Source: Magicicada septendecula
Taxonomy: Eukaryota > Arthropoda > Insecta > Hemiptera > Cicadidae
DNA: 64,000 nucleotides
Assembly: GCA_034769895.1 (NCBI GenBank)
Contig: CM068373.1
Coordinates: 197,760,134 to 197,824,133, forward strand
Direction: 5' to 3'
Below, in pieces: positions 35,523 through 47,640 of this stretch. Numbering within the stretch: position 1 is the first letter of the stretch; every line of letters starts with the position of its first letter. The notes beneath the pieces are model-generated. The model saw nothing but the letters and a program-made list of their open reading frames with translations, was not told the DNA's origin and did not search any database. Made by a program: the position numbers and the translations under genes.

Positions 35523-36950
35523 TGTATTTAATAATAAAAAGAACTATCTCATAAGAGTAAAATAAAATGTAAAAACAGAAAATATACATATCAACTTAGA
35601 GCTCAACCATAAAGAAGCAGGTATATCAGTGTAAACAAAGCCAAGAATATAACAAAGACAAGTGTCAGAAGCAATTAGTTCATCCACACTAAAGGTATGA
35701 TCTGAACTAATCACTTTTACAGGGGGGCATATGTAGCACAACGAAGTTTTTGCCATATTCTACAATTTAAGATTACATAGGAAAAGAATTGGAGAAGCCA
35801 CCTGGAAGAAGTAAAGTAAACTTAGATAAAAGTAACAGAAAGAAGTAATCACCATAATAAATAAAATGCTTTAATAGAACTAGAAAAAAATCTCGATTAA
35901 AAGAAATTAAAAACATTCAATTTACAGCAAAATGTGTTAAAAACAAATAGTATGAGTATCATCCCAGTAAAATAAAAATATACCCAGTAAGATACGGAGT
36001 AGTAAGGAGTAACAGCCCAGAACAAATAAATTAAAATGAAAAATTTCAAGATACCCAAAAACCTACTTTAAAGACAGAACACTCTATAGCAGCAAATCAC
36101 ATAAATGGAAGAACCTAAACTATATTAGCTATACCAACTTAGAAAAACAACTAACCAAATAAGAGAATACAACACTAAATAATCAGAGATAATGTAAACT
36201 TAGTTATAAATAAAATAGTGTGTGATTGAGGGGAACACCCCAAAACCAGATTTAAAAGGACAACAAAAGACAATCATTAGGATAAGACTTTAATTTGTTT
36301 GTTTATCTAATTATTAGGTTTTATTATTTTATGTGTATACAATACAGACCATGTTGATAGTAGGAGATACTAGGTGTTAGTATGTAAGTGTTTATTGTAT
36401 TTGAATAATATTAATTAATGTCATAATTTTGTGAAGTAAGGAATGGCAAAATAATAATTCAGACGAATTTTAAATAGTGAATCAGAAAATATAAAATTAA
36501 TAATGTGAATCGATAATAACATTGATAGGAAAATTGAAAATTGATGACCACGACAAATTCAACTTTGACCATGTAAATCAAATCAGAGAAATAACTTAAT
36601 AGAGACTAGACCAAATTGATGTAAATTATCTCATTCAGAATACAAATGCATTATCATAATTATAACAACAACCTATAATAGTGATTAAAAAAATCAGAGT
36701 GTAAAATAGACTTAAATGGTGATTGTACAAGATAATGTCATAATCAGTAAAACAAGTACTAGTAAAATACAAATAAATTGTTAAATGTTTAGAATAATAC
36801 CCAGGTAGAAAAAGTAAATTACAATGGTTTAACTAGTAATCGTATTTGAGGAAAATTGTAATATAAAACATATTGTAAACCATTTAATGGGTAATTATGT
36901 GAATCAGAATAAGGCCTAGAGGTAAATTTCAAGGAATGTAATTCAGAAGC
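35523..36950. other. Gene-free AT-rich DNA right of element C
   Basis: No recognised gene. Its composition resembles 14,140-15,212, consistent with element C having split one AT-rich tract. The few frames of 60-70 codons have no recognisable features. Confidence 0.5.
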
Positions 36951-37838
36951 TTTTTAAAGTATACTGCCGCTATTTTAAAGCCCAATTGCCATATAGATGG
37001 ATGGTCTGCCAGCTTTTTAATTTTAGAAATGTTTACATCGTTTTTATATTTTAAACTCATTTCTACATATTCCACGTCGTTCGCAAACTTATGTGTGCCG
37101 AAAATTCCAATATAAAACGCGAAACACAGTGTCAGTAGAGGATTTAAACGAGTCTTTGAGATTCAAATCCTTAAATTTTCTAATATTACGTGTACAAAGA
37201 GGTTTTGATTATATTTATGGTATTTGTGTATTTGTAGTCTTCATACACTTTTAACTTTACATCTTATTTAAATAATCTCATTTTATAATGTTTTATTGTA
37301 AATCTCAATCTTATATCACACTTATTATCTAAAAGATAGATTGTTCGTATAAAGGAGTTGGAAAAAAAAAATCACGACGTGCGATCCTAAATCCATATGT
37401 CATTGTCAAAAAAGTAACTTATGAAAAACGTATGTAAATTAAACGGCATATAATTTTTTATAAATGTTAAAGCTGTCAACAACAGAGTGTTAGAACCGAT
37501 TTTTGTCAACACTGGCAATGGTATTACGCTAAAATGCTCAATTTGTTTTAAATTATATCTCTTATTGTTTATAAGACGTACTGTGTTAAAGAAAGATAAA
37601 GTGGTTTGCCCGTCCCCCGCCAGATAAACAAAGAGTTGCACAGCCAAACTAGCTACTGACTTTTCATTAAAACTAATTTTGTACAGCGTTTAGTTTTACT
37701 TCGCCTCTGTTTTACTTCGCTTCTATTAATCAATTAGGCCTATAGTCTGACAGATTATTAGACTTTCATTGACTTACACGCGGCCGTTTGTCTATCTTCT
37801 CGAATAAACTTTATGAGTGTAGCAACGTTGAATTTAGT
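36951..37838. repeat. Dispersed repeat R1, copy 1
   Basis: Parts match 44,560-45,235: GAGGATTTAAACGAG near 37,140 against GAGGATTTACACGAG near 44,575, and ACTTCGCCTCTGT with a GTTTGTCTAT-TTCTCGAAT segment near 37,690-37,805 against 45,120-45,212. A shorter resemblance lies near 42,255-42,290. Heavily diverged; no coding content recognised. It abuts the truncated end of the LINE fragment at 37,840. Confidence 0.5.
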
Positions 37839-37839
37839 T

Positions 37840-38845
37840 CAGTAGTATGTTTGGGCACGCTTTTGAGTGTACTCCCCAATAACAGTCCCTTAGACGCTGC
37901 AAAGTTAATCAACCTCTGACGTTACTATTACTTTTATTTTGGATGCTGTACTTCCCTGTAGTGGGGAAAAAGATTTGTTCCATTCCGACTTGTGCATTAC
38001 AATCTCCAATTACAATCTTTATGTCCGCGCGAGGGGAGTCATCGAAGCATTTTTTTTAGAGCTTCACAGCATTGGCCTTTTTCAATTTCTTCTAGAGTTT
38101 CAGTAGAAGCATGTATACTTAGTACGCTATAGTAATAAAATTTTCCCCCGAACCTAAGGTAGCAAATCCGTAGATTGATTGGTTTAAAACCGATTACCAT
38201 ATGTGACATCCGTTTGCTTACTATGAAGCCAGTACCAAAGTTATGTAAGCATTTATCGCAACTGTAATATATTGTGTGGCTTCTTCTGTTAAACATGTCC
38301 GCCCTGATCCATCTTATCTTCTGCACTGCCGCAATATCCACTTTATATTTATCAAGTTAGTTTAAGAGCTGCTGAAGTGCTTCAGGTCTGCACAAAGATA
38401 AAACATTCCAAGTTCTAAGTCTAATTTCCATTTGGCGCGCCTCAAGTCGTTTCCTTAAAGACAGTCCGGCTTTTCTTTGTTGTGGTTTGTGAGTAAATGA
38501 TGGTTTAGCAGGGTAGGGTTAGTAACCCCACGCCTACCCCCAACCTGGAGGGCCAGGTGATTTTTCATCAAGATGTTCTTCCTCTAGCCTTTGTAGACCC
38601 AACTACTCTCTGCAAGGCAGCAGTCTGGTTTTGGACCGCCACAGGTATTTCATTTCTCCGGTACCACTCATATCCGAGAGGCATTCCCCTATCCGCCACC
38701 TGGGGAGGCACCTAGTATGGGACCAGCAACCCACACAGGATTTAGAGTTTGCGAGAGTTAGTAATTTCCTAAAGCAGTGATCTACACCTGTTGTCTTTAA
38801 AACTGTCCTGTGTATTAACAGGATAATATGTGACATTAATTCAAG
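37840..38845 (-). pseudogene. 5' half of an RTE-like LINE: 5' UTR and AP endonuclease
   Basis: On the minus strand, about 400 bp of 5' UTR (38,845-38,433) precede MEIRLRTWNVLSLCRPEAL, then YKVDIAAVQKIRW, GTGFIVSKRMSHMVIGFKPIN and IKIVIGDCNAQVG. These are the blocks of an apurinic endonuclease that nicks target DNA for target-primed reverse transcription. One in-frame TAA occurs after ALQQLLN (about 38,358). Frames shift near 38,040, and similarity fades after INFAASKGLLLGS at about 37,870. RT is absent downstream: the copy ends at repeat R1. The family is annotated in insects as craniofacial development protein 2-like or endonuclease-RT. Confidence 0.8.
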
Positions 38846-38849
38846 TACA

Positions 38850-40760
38850 CGTATATAGTATAGCTACTTTCCTGTTGAATAAAATTCTTCTTCTCTTTCT
38901 TCTCCTTTACCTTCCTAGATAAGACTCTGTCCTGTTCTATAACAACGGTTCTACATGCTGCCACTCCACCTCTTCCTTGGCCGACCAATGCTCCTGTTGG
39001 TGTTTGGTTGGCTACCTCTTGCCCTTTTCACTAACGTTGTGTCATCCATTCTTGATATGTGTTCATTCCATATCCTCTTTCAATCCAAGAATTAGTATCT
39101 GTTATATTACACGTTTCTCTTATACTATTGTTTGGCAACCTATCGTACCTTGTCTTTCCTAGTACCCTTCGTAATATAGTCATTTCTAAAGTTTGCCATT
39201 TTCTTTGAGTTATTGCTTGGTCTTTGACCCATAAAATATTACTGGCCGTTGTGTGCTTTTGTAAACCTTAGTGTTTGCTTTGTGTATGAGGTATTTGTTA
39301 TTCGATGTAAGGTTATTCATGCATCCAGATATTCTTCTTGCTTTCATCAACTGATGTTCCATTTCTTCATCTGTCCTATTGTTACTTGTAACCCTTGTTC
39401 CTAAGTAGTCTATCTGCATTACTTGTTCTATTATTCTGTTATTTATCACAACTTTACACCTTAATCGGTCACGTATAATTGTAATTGATTTTATTTTCGC
39501 TTCTGCTATGTTGATGTTATATTTCTGGCATGTTTTGTTAATATTATACACAAGTTTTTGTAAGTCCTTTTCATTTTCCGCTATTAAAATAACGTTGTCT
39601 GCATAACATATGATGTTAAACACACTTCTACTTATTCTATATCCTCTCGTATGCTTTTCCTCCTCAATAATTTCATCCACAACTACATTGAAGGGAATGG
39701 AACGTAGGGAATCTCCCTGACTGATCCCTTTTGTTACAGGTATATTATCTGAAAATTCGCAATTGGCTTTTACTCTCATTGAAGCCAATGTTCGTGTAGA
39801 TCTCTTTTATTAGCTTTGTGATTGGGACCTCTTGTTGTTGTAAAATCTTTAACATGTCCAACACTCGGACCTTATCAAATGCCTTCTCGAGATCAATCGG
39901 ACACATAAAAGCTAGTTTTTGAAACTCAATTGTCTTTTATTTTATTTGTTGAATTACAAATAATGCATCATTTCAAGACCTTCGATTTCACATAGATACT
40001 GTTCTTTTTCAAAGTTAATATGTTGTAATAGGTTAAGCTGCAAAACCTTTGTCATTACCTTAAGTAACGTGTTTAGTAAGGTGATTCCTCTATGGTCACC
40101 GGGTATTTTATTATCAAACGTCTTGAAAACATGTATCACTATGCTTATCTTCTAATCAGATGGCACTCCAGATGATTTAATTATCTTGTTAATTAGTTTA
40201 GTTATTTCATCTTCTAACGCTGGACCCCATACTTCATCTGATCAAAGTTCATTATTAATGGCATCTTCACCTGCTGTTTTCCTATTTTTCAGTTTCTGGA
40301 TTATGTTGTTACCTCTTGTTGGGTTACCACGCTTCCACTTCCTTGCTGAACCTGTGTTATCGCTGTTTCTATCACATCATCTTCCACTGTGCCAAACAGA
40401 TGGGTAAAGTATGTAGTCCCTTCTGTTAGTAATGTTTTCTGTGTTTGTTAGTAAGTTCTTATTCCTTCCTTTGATTTTTTATTATCTTCCATATCTGTTT
40501 CTGCATGCCAAACAGATCATGTTTGAGCTCCTTTGTGAATCTTTCCAAATGCTGTCGCTTTATGGTCTTTATCTTTGCTTGTCCTTCATTCCTAGCTTGC
40601 TTGTAAAGTTCCATAACATTCTGGTGTTCTCTTGGTTCTGTATTTTAGATATGCTTTCCTTTTACCTTGCGCAAGTTTCTTCAATTCTTCACAGTACCAT
40701 GGTGTTTTGAGTATCACTTGTTGTTTACATAGCATGCGCAGAGTATGCAATCTAAAATTC
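38850..40760 (-). pseudogene. 3' part of an RTE-like LINE: reverse transcriptase to 3' end
   Basis: On the minus strand: TPWYCEELKKLAQGKRKAYL (about 40,700, pre-RT linker), then DHRGITLLNTLLKVMTKVL (about 40,090), VTKGISQGDSLRSIPFNVVV and CYADNVILIAENEKDLQKL (about 39,600). In the last the usual YADD box reads YADN, suggesting a dead enzyme. A C-terminal INSWI...WNEHISRM-type tail with GRPRKRW (near 38,970) follows, ending in an A/G-rich run near 38,885. The 5' end, including endonuclease, is missing. Several stops and frameshifts lie between the listed blocks. Two minus-strand open frames, 39,210-39,788 and 39,954-40,139, carry most of the RT. Confidence 0.82.
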
Positions 40761-40857
40761 TTTCAACACAATCTCTGAAAGCGTACTTAAATGTAAATCA
40801 GCCTATGCTAAGAAGCTTTATCTTTCTTATCTCCATCGAATAGATACTTCAGACAAA

Positions 40858-40908
40858 CACAAACACATACCCTCACACACACACGCGCGCGCGCACACAC
40901 GCACGCAA
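40858..40908. repeat. Compound CA/CG microsatellite
   Basis: An impure (CA)n-(CG)n tract, about 50 bp. It is one of several CA tracts beside dispersed repeats here. Confidence 0.85.
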
Positions 40909-41119
40909 ATGAACATGTTTTATATTAAATGAAAGCATTACATTAATTTCACCAATATTCTAGAAATTATTACGTTTGATAATAAAGGCATAGTTTTATT
41001 AAAGAAGATAAAGGTGTTATTTATTCTGCTGTAAGTCAAACATTATTTTTTATATTTATATATTTTATTGCTATAGTGGCATTTGGCGATTCAGAAAGAC
41101 ATGTGAATTGTTTGTAAAA

Positions 41120-41690
41120 TCTTCTTGATTAAGTCCTTAAAAATTATATTCTGCAACTAAATACTAGAAAAACTGAAGCTGTGTTTAGAGGTAAGAAGTG
41201 TAAATCTGTGACAGAAAGTATTCAACTAAGCAACGTAGTTTTGGACCAGGTCAATATATACGTCTAGATTGGAAGCTTTACACAAGTGACATCAGATGTG
41301 CTAAGAATAGCTTTAGGTAAGGAAACTTTCTAATCTAGAAAAAATTTGAAAACTAATAATCACTCGTATGTAAACATGGATAAAGATAAGCTTAAGATTT
41401 TTGTATAGAGTGTAGCGAAATCGATGTGAACCGTGCATTCTTGGGAAGATGGAGGGAGATAAAAGACATGCAGCCGAAATGTAGAGCTGGAGGAGAAGGG
41501 AAACGTTGTCTGGTGGAATACGCACAGTCAGGGAAGCTACTAAACAGCATTTTTATCATCAACACTTTCAATAACGATAAAACTAAAAATGGTTTGTTTG
41601 TGTCCCATGCATATAGAGTAGTGCTGATTTCTCCAAAGCTTCTTCTGGACGTCACAACTTTACTTCTTTGGTCTATGATTCAATAGTTGA
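41120..41690 (+). pseudogene. Possible decayed LINE fragment
   Basis: The plus-strand text around 41,150-41,240 reads LNTRKTEAVFRGKKCKS and, a little later, VVLDQVNIYV. This resembles the K-T-E/K-x-M-x-F and LEQVxxFxYLG region after the RT catalytic box of LINEs. The 86-codon frame at 41,426-41,686 has no recognisable domain. Weak evidence; treat as a hint. Confidence 0.25.
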
Positions 41691-41699
41691 TTGGAGATG

Positions 41700-42890
41700 C
41701 GGCAGACATCCATTTAGTTAAGATGTTTCATTAATTGTGGCCAATACTGGGCAATCCTATCGAGTAGACTCGTATTATTCAGTTTCTACCTGCATAACTG
41801 CATTTCGTCTACATTTTCGGAGTGTACCCTACCACATGAATAAACACAACTGAATAATCAATCTTTTATTAGACGTAAACGAAAAAAGGAATTTACCTCA
41901 GTACATAGGGAAAAGGACGTTTACGTTTATAAGGACTATAAAAAGACTTAACAACATGTTAACTAACATTTTTTGAATCAGAATGGTAGGAAGTTGGCTG
42001 AAAATTGACTTAGAACCACGTTTTTTTAAAGCGTTCAAAGTGTAATAAATACTGTAGAAACTACTCGTTTCTAAAACGACAACGCATTGAAGTTAGACCA
42101 TAAGAATAAGAATCATATTGAACTTTTTATATTTCACACAAGTATATTCAGTAAACTTACGTAAGTGTTTGAAGGAATAATGCAGCCGAGATATATTTCA
42201 AGCTGTAAATCTGGCAAAGATATCGTGCGGATAAGTGTATGTATGCACGCAAGGTAGCAAACTAATTAGCTGCTGACTTTCTCGTATGTAAAGAAATATA
42301 CGGGTTGAACTTCTCAAACGCAAGATTATCCGTAAATCAGAACTGTCAAACAATAACAGACGGCAACTTCAGTTGCCGCATTCACTGGCACTAAGCTACT
42401 AGCCCATTATTTACCGCTTTACCTGTCGAACAATTTCCTCCCTTGCCTTTTTGATTAATAACAGTGTTCCATACGTTTTTCTTAGCCAAAATTTGATGTT
42501 GAATTTAAAAAATTATAATTCTTTCTAAAAAATGTAAACATAAAGTAACGAGCTATTTATTGTTAATGGTTATTTTAACAATGTTAATGGTTAATGGTTA
42601 AACATAATTATTTTTGTATGAATTGAAGGTTTTTATTAAAACTAATTGTTTTTATAATGATTGTTCTGTAACTACAAGAAAGCTGAAAGTTAACAATTTA
42701 GCAACACGTATAATAATTGAAGCCTATATGCATTATTAAATACTCCGTTTAAAGTATTTCTAACGCATTTATGAAATGTGATAGAGTTAACAACACAATT
42801 ATAAAAAGGAAAGCCATTAAGAAAAGTCTTTATTTGTTTAAAAAGTTCTCATGTTTACACTTGACTTAGAAGTTTTAGATTTTATTCGTT
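41700..42890. other. No gene recognised
   Basis: AT-rich sequence with a short stretch near 42,255-42,290 resembling repeat R1 (AAACTAATTAGCTGCTGACTTT). Nothing else seen. Confidence 0.5.
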
Positions 42891-42899
42891 AATTGAGCA

Positions 42900-43800
42900 C
42901 TTTGCGGTTGCTGTTAATTAATAATGTAAGATAATTAACACTTGCGTTGACGTGTGGTATAATTCTGTGTGTTAGCTTACTCCTAACTACGGCGACCTGA
43001 GTTCTTGAAGTGACTACTAGAGTGCGTTGTTAAAACTGTTTAGCCAACGTCGTTACAGTATCTTGGGTATAGATCTTTTTTGGTGTTTGTATTCTCTAGG
43101 GCTTATGTATTGCAATTACTAATGTTTGCATACAGGAAAAAGGCAAGCACCCACGCAATATCCCCCCTCGATCCCCCTCACACACACACAAACACGAACA
43201 GCATTATGTAAAATGTATTTAAACGATTGTTTTTGCTTTAAAATGTATTCATAAATTTTAAAATAAGGATTTTTTTTATTTGTGTATTATATTATAAACA
43301 TCCTGGAATGGATTATAACGTACGTTGCAAGTATTCCCGTAATTAATATATTAACGTTGAGATATTTTAGTATCCCGATAAAGCGTACTTGAGATCTGCG
43401 CTTCTAATGTCAGGCTAGAAAAACTTGACATTATCAAAATAAAATAATTACTATATAAAAGGCGTATGGGAACCTCGAGTTATAATTTAATAAAATAATA
43501 ACAGTTGTTTCTCTCTTTGGAACTGGTTATTCTACTTTCTGTTCTCCATCTCCATGGTTTAATTTTTTCTTAGATTCATCTATTTTATTCATTCACATTC
43601 TGCAAAGTCTACCTTTTCGTATTCTTCCTATTCATCTGCCATCTGTTTCTAGTTATTCTTCTAAAATGTTCGTACCATATCAACTTTTTTTCTTTGATGT
43701 CTTACGCTTCATCAGTCACATTATTTCTAGTTTTTAATTACTAATTCTATCCGCTCTCGAACGTTTCAGCCCTATCACAACGTGCCTATTTCAGTTGATA
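42900..43800 (+). repeat. Dispersed repeat R2, copy 1
   Basis: Matches 53,070-53,330 (shared AGTTCTTGAAGTG, CTAGAGTGCGT and TAGC-AAC-TCGTTA) and 55,200-55,600 (CGTAATTAATAT and a CTTTCTGTT-TCC-TCTTCAT-like tract) in the same order. A CA-rich tract sits at about 43,150-43,195. Copy 2 is split by the TIR-bounded segment at 53,395-54,891. No coding content. Confidence 0.6.
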
Positions 43801-43989
43801 CAATATGTTTTCTTCGTTTTATTTATTAATTTGATACGGCAAGTATTGAAACTTTGTGATTCTCTACCAAATTTACATCCCCTTTTTAGGTTTCTGATGT
43901 TCAAAAATTACCGTAACCTAACCTAACCTCAACACTGAATTTACTCTTTAGTAAGTTTAGTATCTAACCGCAACAGCTATTACTCTTTA

Positions 43990-44640
43990 GATAGATAACG
44001 CGGCACTGGAAAGTGAATTCGAGAAGGTTGTATGTGTGTAACGAAGAAGCTGACTTTGCATCGAGACACGCTGCGGACAGCCACAGTTGATGCGATAACC
44101 ATACGACTGGGCGCAAAAGTAGCTGCTAGAATCACTGTTATTAATGTGTGGCAGCGCATGTGGAATGACCGGCAAACTTACTGCCACGAAGCAGAGCGTC
44201 CGTAAATGGCAAATAGCAGGTAATCTCAGTCGTCTTGAACAAGTTTGCATCACCAGACTGCCCATTGAGCACACTAACTTGACGTCTTCGTACCTCCTAC
44301 GACCCGCACAAGAACGACCCGTCTGCATTTGTGCTGGAGCACTTACGGTCAAACATGTAATTGAAGACTACAGCGCTTTTGCAGAACTCAGGCAGAAAGA
44401 GTAAAAGGTAGCCGGAAGAAATCTGAGTCGTTCAAAAATTGGCTAGAATAGTAAATCGACAACCTTGTGCTAAAAGGTTTTATCCGAGAAATACTGTTTC
44501 CTGTCCAATGTTGCAAACAGCTGTCAGTAAGCCAATTGTTACCCAAAGTGATTGTAGGGTATAGTGTAGAGGAGGATTTACACGAGTATCGAAGGTTCAA
44601 ATGGTTAACCTTCCTAAAAGTTTCTCATTAGATTTCAATA
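43990..44640 (+). pseudogene. C-terminal fragment of a Jockey-like LINE
   Basis: The plus-strand text includes a W-N-D-x-x-T-Y region near 44,155 and, in the frame 44,144-44,404, EQVCITRLPIEHTNLTSSYL followed by RPVCICAGALTVKHVIEDYS. This is the R-L-R-I-G-H-T-x-L-T-H ... P-x-C-x-x-C ... T-x-x-H-x-L-x-x-C signature that closes Jockey/R1-type LINE ORF2 proteins. The final Cys of the pattern is replaced (VIEDYS for the usual LxECP). RT and endonuclease are absent; it is heavily truncated and diverged. Minus-strand frames over it are shadows. Confidence 0.6.
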
Positions 44641-45235
44641 TTTTTCTTTGTGTAGCTTACATACTCTAAAGTATTATACTTAGTTTAATATTTGTTTCTG
44701 CACGTTTGTTGAAATGTATCATACAGTAAACACATACTTTATAAATAAGGCACTTTGTTTATATTATGGAATTGTAAAAAAACTCATAATGCACCATCTT
44801 AAATTTAGCCTGCCGTCTTTCTCAATAAGTAATTTATGCTAATCATAATTTACGAGCTTATAATATTTTACAAATTTAAGAAAATTCCACGTTTGTTACC
44901 AACAATTGTTAGAATTATTTTGTTTCAACGGTGAACAACAATAGCACGATAAACAGTTTAATTTATTTTAAATTACTTCTCTCTTCGTTTTCAAGACATG
45001 TTATATAAAAGAAATGTAAACTCGTTTATCCGCCCATCTCACACAGGAACAAAAACACTCACACAGACAAATGAGTTACTGATTTTTTGATTTAGCTTTC
45101 GTGTTGTATAGCGTTTACTTTTCCTCGCCTCTGTTCATAGCTTTCATCAATTACAGTTTGACAGTTTATACGCCTTTCGTTGACATCCCCGACCATTTGT
45201 CTATGTTTTCGAATTCTCAATACAAAGTCACCAGA
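44560..45235. repeat. Dispersed repeat R1, copy 2
   Basis: Partner of 36,951-37,838 (see blocks there). It follows the Jockey-like fragment directly, so it could include that LINE's 3' UTR. Confidence 0.45.
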
Positions 45236-47640
45236 AACGTTTTTGTGTTTATTTTGGTAGCATGTTATTTAAAAGTATGTACAATACATTTGTTACATTT
45301 ACTAGCATTTGTCTAATTAGAAATTGTGAAAAGTGAATTTTCTGGAAGTAGCAATTTTTCCTTGTCAACGCATTCTTCGCATCGCAGAGTGTTTTGATTC
45401 TGTGAACGATTTGGTTGGAACGATTTGTTCCCTTGGATGGAACGATTTCTTTACTTTGTTTGATAGCTGTTTTTATAGTTCTTTCTGATTTTTTTTTAAT
45501 ATTTGGGTTTTTACGTATCAAACTAAATAAAAAGAAGAATTTTCTGTGATAATGCTTTTCACAGATTAAGACACTTTAGAGCGCTTAATATAACACAAAA
45601 TTGGCATATAAGAAAGGTACGTTTATCATGTAGATTTTCTTTAGTGTCTGAGGAACTTACAGTCACATGCTCATACATTCACATGCTCACACATTCACAT
45701 AAATTTATTTGTATTCACTTCTTTCTGAAATTCATGAATTTCTGATGTATCCCGGTTATTCTGATGGTAAGTCCAACCCGCGTGCCCATTAGCAAAACGA
45801 AACGTGACATTTAAGTTTAAATAAATATTGAAATTTGTGTTTCTACCGACTTAAAGTGCGTAACGATATCTATATTAAAAACTTCTTGTCCAATCAATAG
45901 ATCATGATTAATGGACTAATTTATTTTGGTTGATTGAGTTTTCTTCCCAGCGTATTTAATATGTTTACCTGAAGTTTAGATACAATTTGCAGTCTATACA
46001 AGTACATGTTTTGCAAATGCTACAGAAAGGCAAGTAAAATATTTATTTTATTAATAGCATTTCTATATTTCACAATGTCTTCATGATTCAATAGCTCATC
46101 TATCTCCTGGTTATTTCTTATTCTCTAATCGTCATCTTTTATAACCGGGCCAGCAACACGTCTTATATTCTTTTTTTCAAATGGTAATAAAATACTTTTA
46201 TAAAGTTGATTACAGAATTAAACTAATGTTAAATTAATTTAATTGTAATTAAACCCAATTTAACCTACTTAACGATGGAACTATGTAGGTTTGAAAACTC
46301 ATTACATGTAGGCCTAGTCTTAATTATTTATTGAATAAAGTACAACGAAAGTTGTTAAAAGTGTATAGTTTTGATTGACTTTCTTTAAAGACAAATCTGT
46401 AATTTTCATTAGTTTAAAATTGCTTTTAACTAAACAAAAAACTTGAAACAGTACACTTTAAATATTGTCATTTAAAGGAAGTACGAAAAGCTGGTGAAAA
46501 CTAATTAATTTAGAAGAAATATTTGCTTTAAACTTATGTATTTTTTCATTTAATTTCTAAAGCAGCGATGAAGAGAAATCAATTTTTTGAGCGTTGATGA
46601 AATGGAATTCGATAAGGAATCCATTGTAATGTCTCCCTCGTGGTCACGCAATGAACTCGCGAACGCGTATTGGATGTATGGATTTTTAGCCAAAGCTGTT
46701 GGTGTACAATGTGATAAACATTATTAATAATAATTAATAAGATTAATAAAGTGCAATGTAAGCAAACTTACTTTTAATATAAATTCAATATTCGAACATT
46801 TCAACAAGCTAAAACGACACTAAGAAGGCGTATAAACAGCCTTTGATTTTTCAACGGTCATTCTAAATTGATGCAAGACTGTATTACATTATCATTTCAT
46901 CAAATAATAAAAGTTGCTGGAAAAAAAACATTCGTTTTTAAATTCGTAATTTACATAATCAATCATTCCTTTGTGTGCGCGTGTAAATATGCACAAGGTC
47001 AACGAAAAAGTGTCTCTTTGTTTATCTGAACTCTCTCGTATTTTAAGTTTTAATAATACCACAGAAGTCGGATTCTGTGCTCAGTTGGTTTAATTTAATT
47101 AGGCCTATCGGCAAGAGTTCTGCCTGCCTAACTGTGTCAACGTCACGGTGTAGAACCGAACAGGTTTTCAACCAAACAGCGCCTCTACGCGGGCCTCTTC
47201 GCCTTCGAAGTGGTTAATTAAAAACATTGGCCTTTGTTTTCAACTGAATTTCTCGTTACCTTCCAGTTAAACCTTCCAGTTAAAAAGATAAACCTCCCAG
47301 ATATTACGTATGGAGTTTCAACTTAACCAGGTGTAATATAAATAGTTGTCATTTTAGTTTCACAATAGTTTATTACAACGTTCGCATTGATATTGAAGCA
47401 CATTCGATTTTTCCTATATTTACGCGCATACGCTACGTTCTTTTAAAATACTTTTTACTAATGTTATAGTATAAGCCTAAACTAAAATTATTTTGGAACA
47501 AACTAACAAAACAGTACTGTATTATTCTCTATCAGATATTTACAAAAGAAACATTATGAGTTTACATAAGAATGTACGTCTTTATCAATTATTTAATTTT
47601 TCCTTTCCTTACAGTGTAGTATAAGAGGTAAACAAAAATC
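45236..47640. other. No gene recognised
   Basis: 2.4 kb of AT-rich DNA without a frame over 90 codons or a recognisable element. A GC-richer patch at about 47,090-47,220 shows no motif I can name. Confidence 0.5.

Noticed and set aside
37387-37647. Minus-strand 86-codon frame
   Set aside because: Lies in diverged repeat R1 with no recognisable motif; not supported as a gene.
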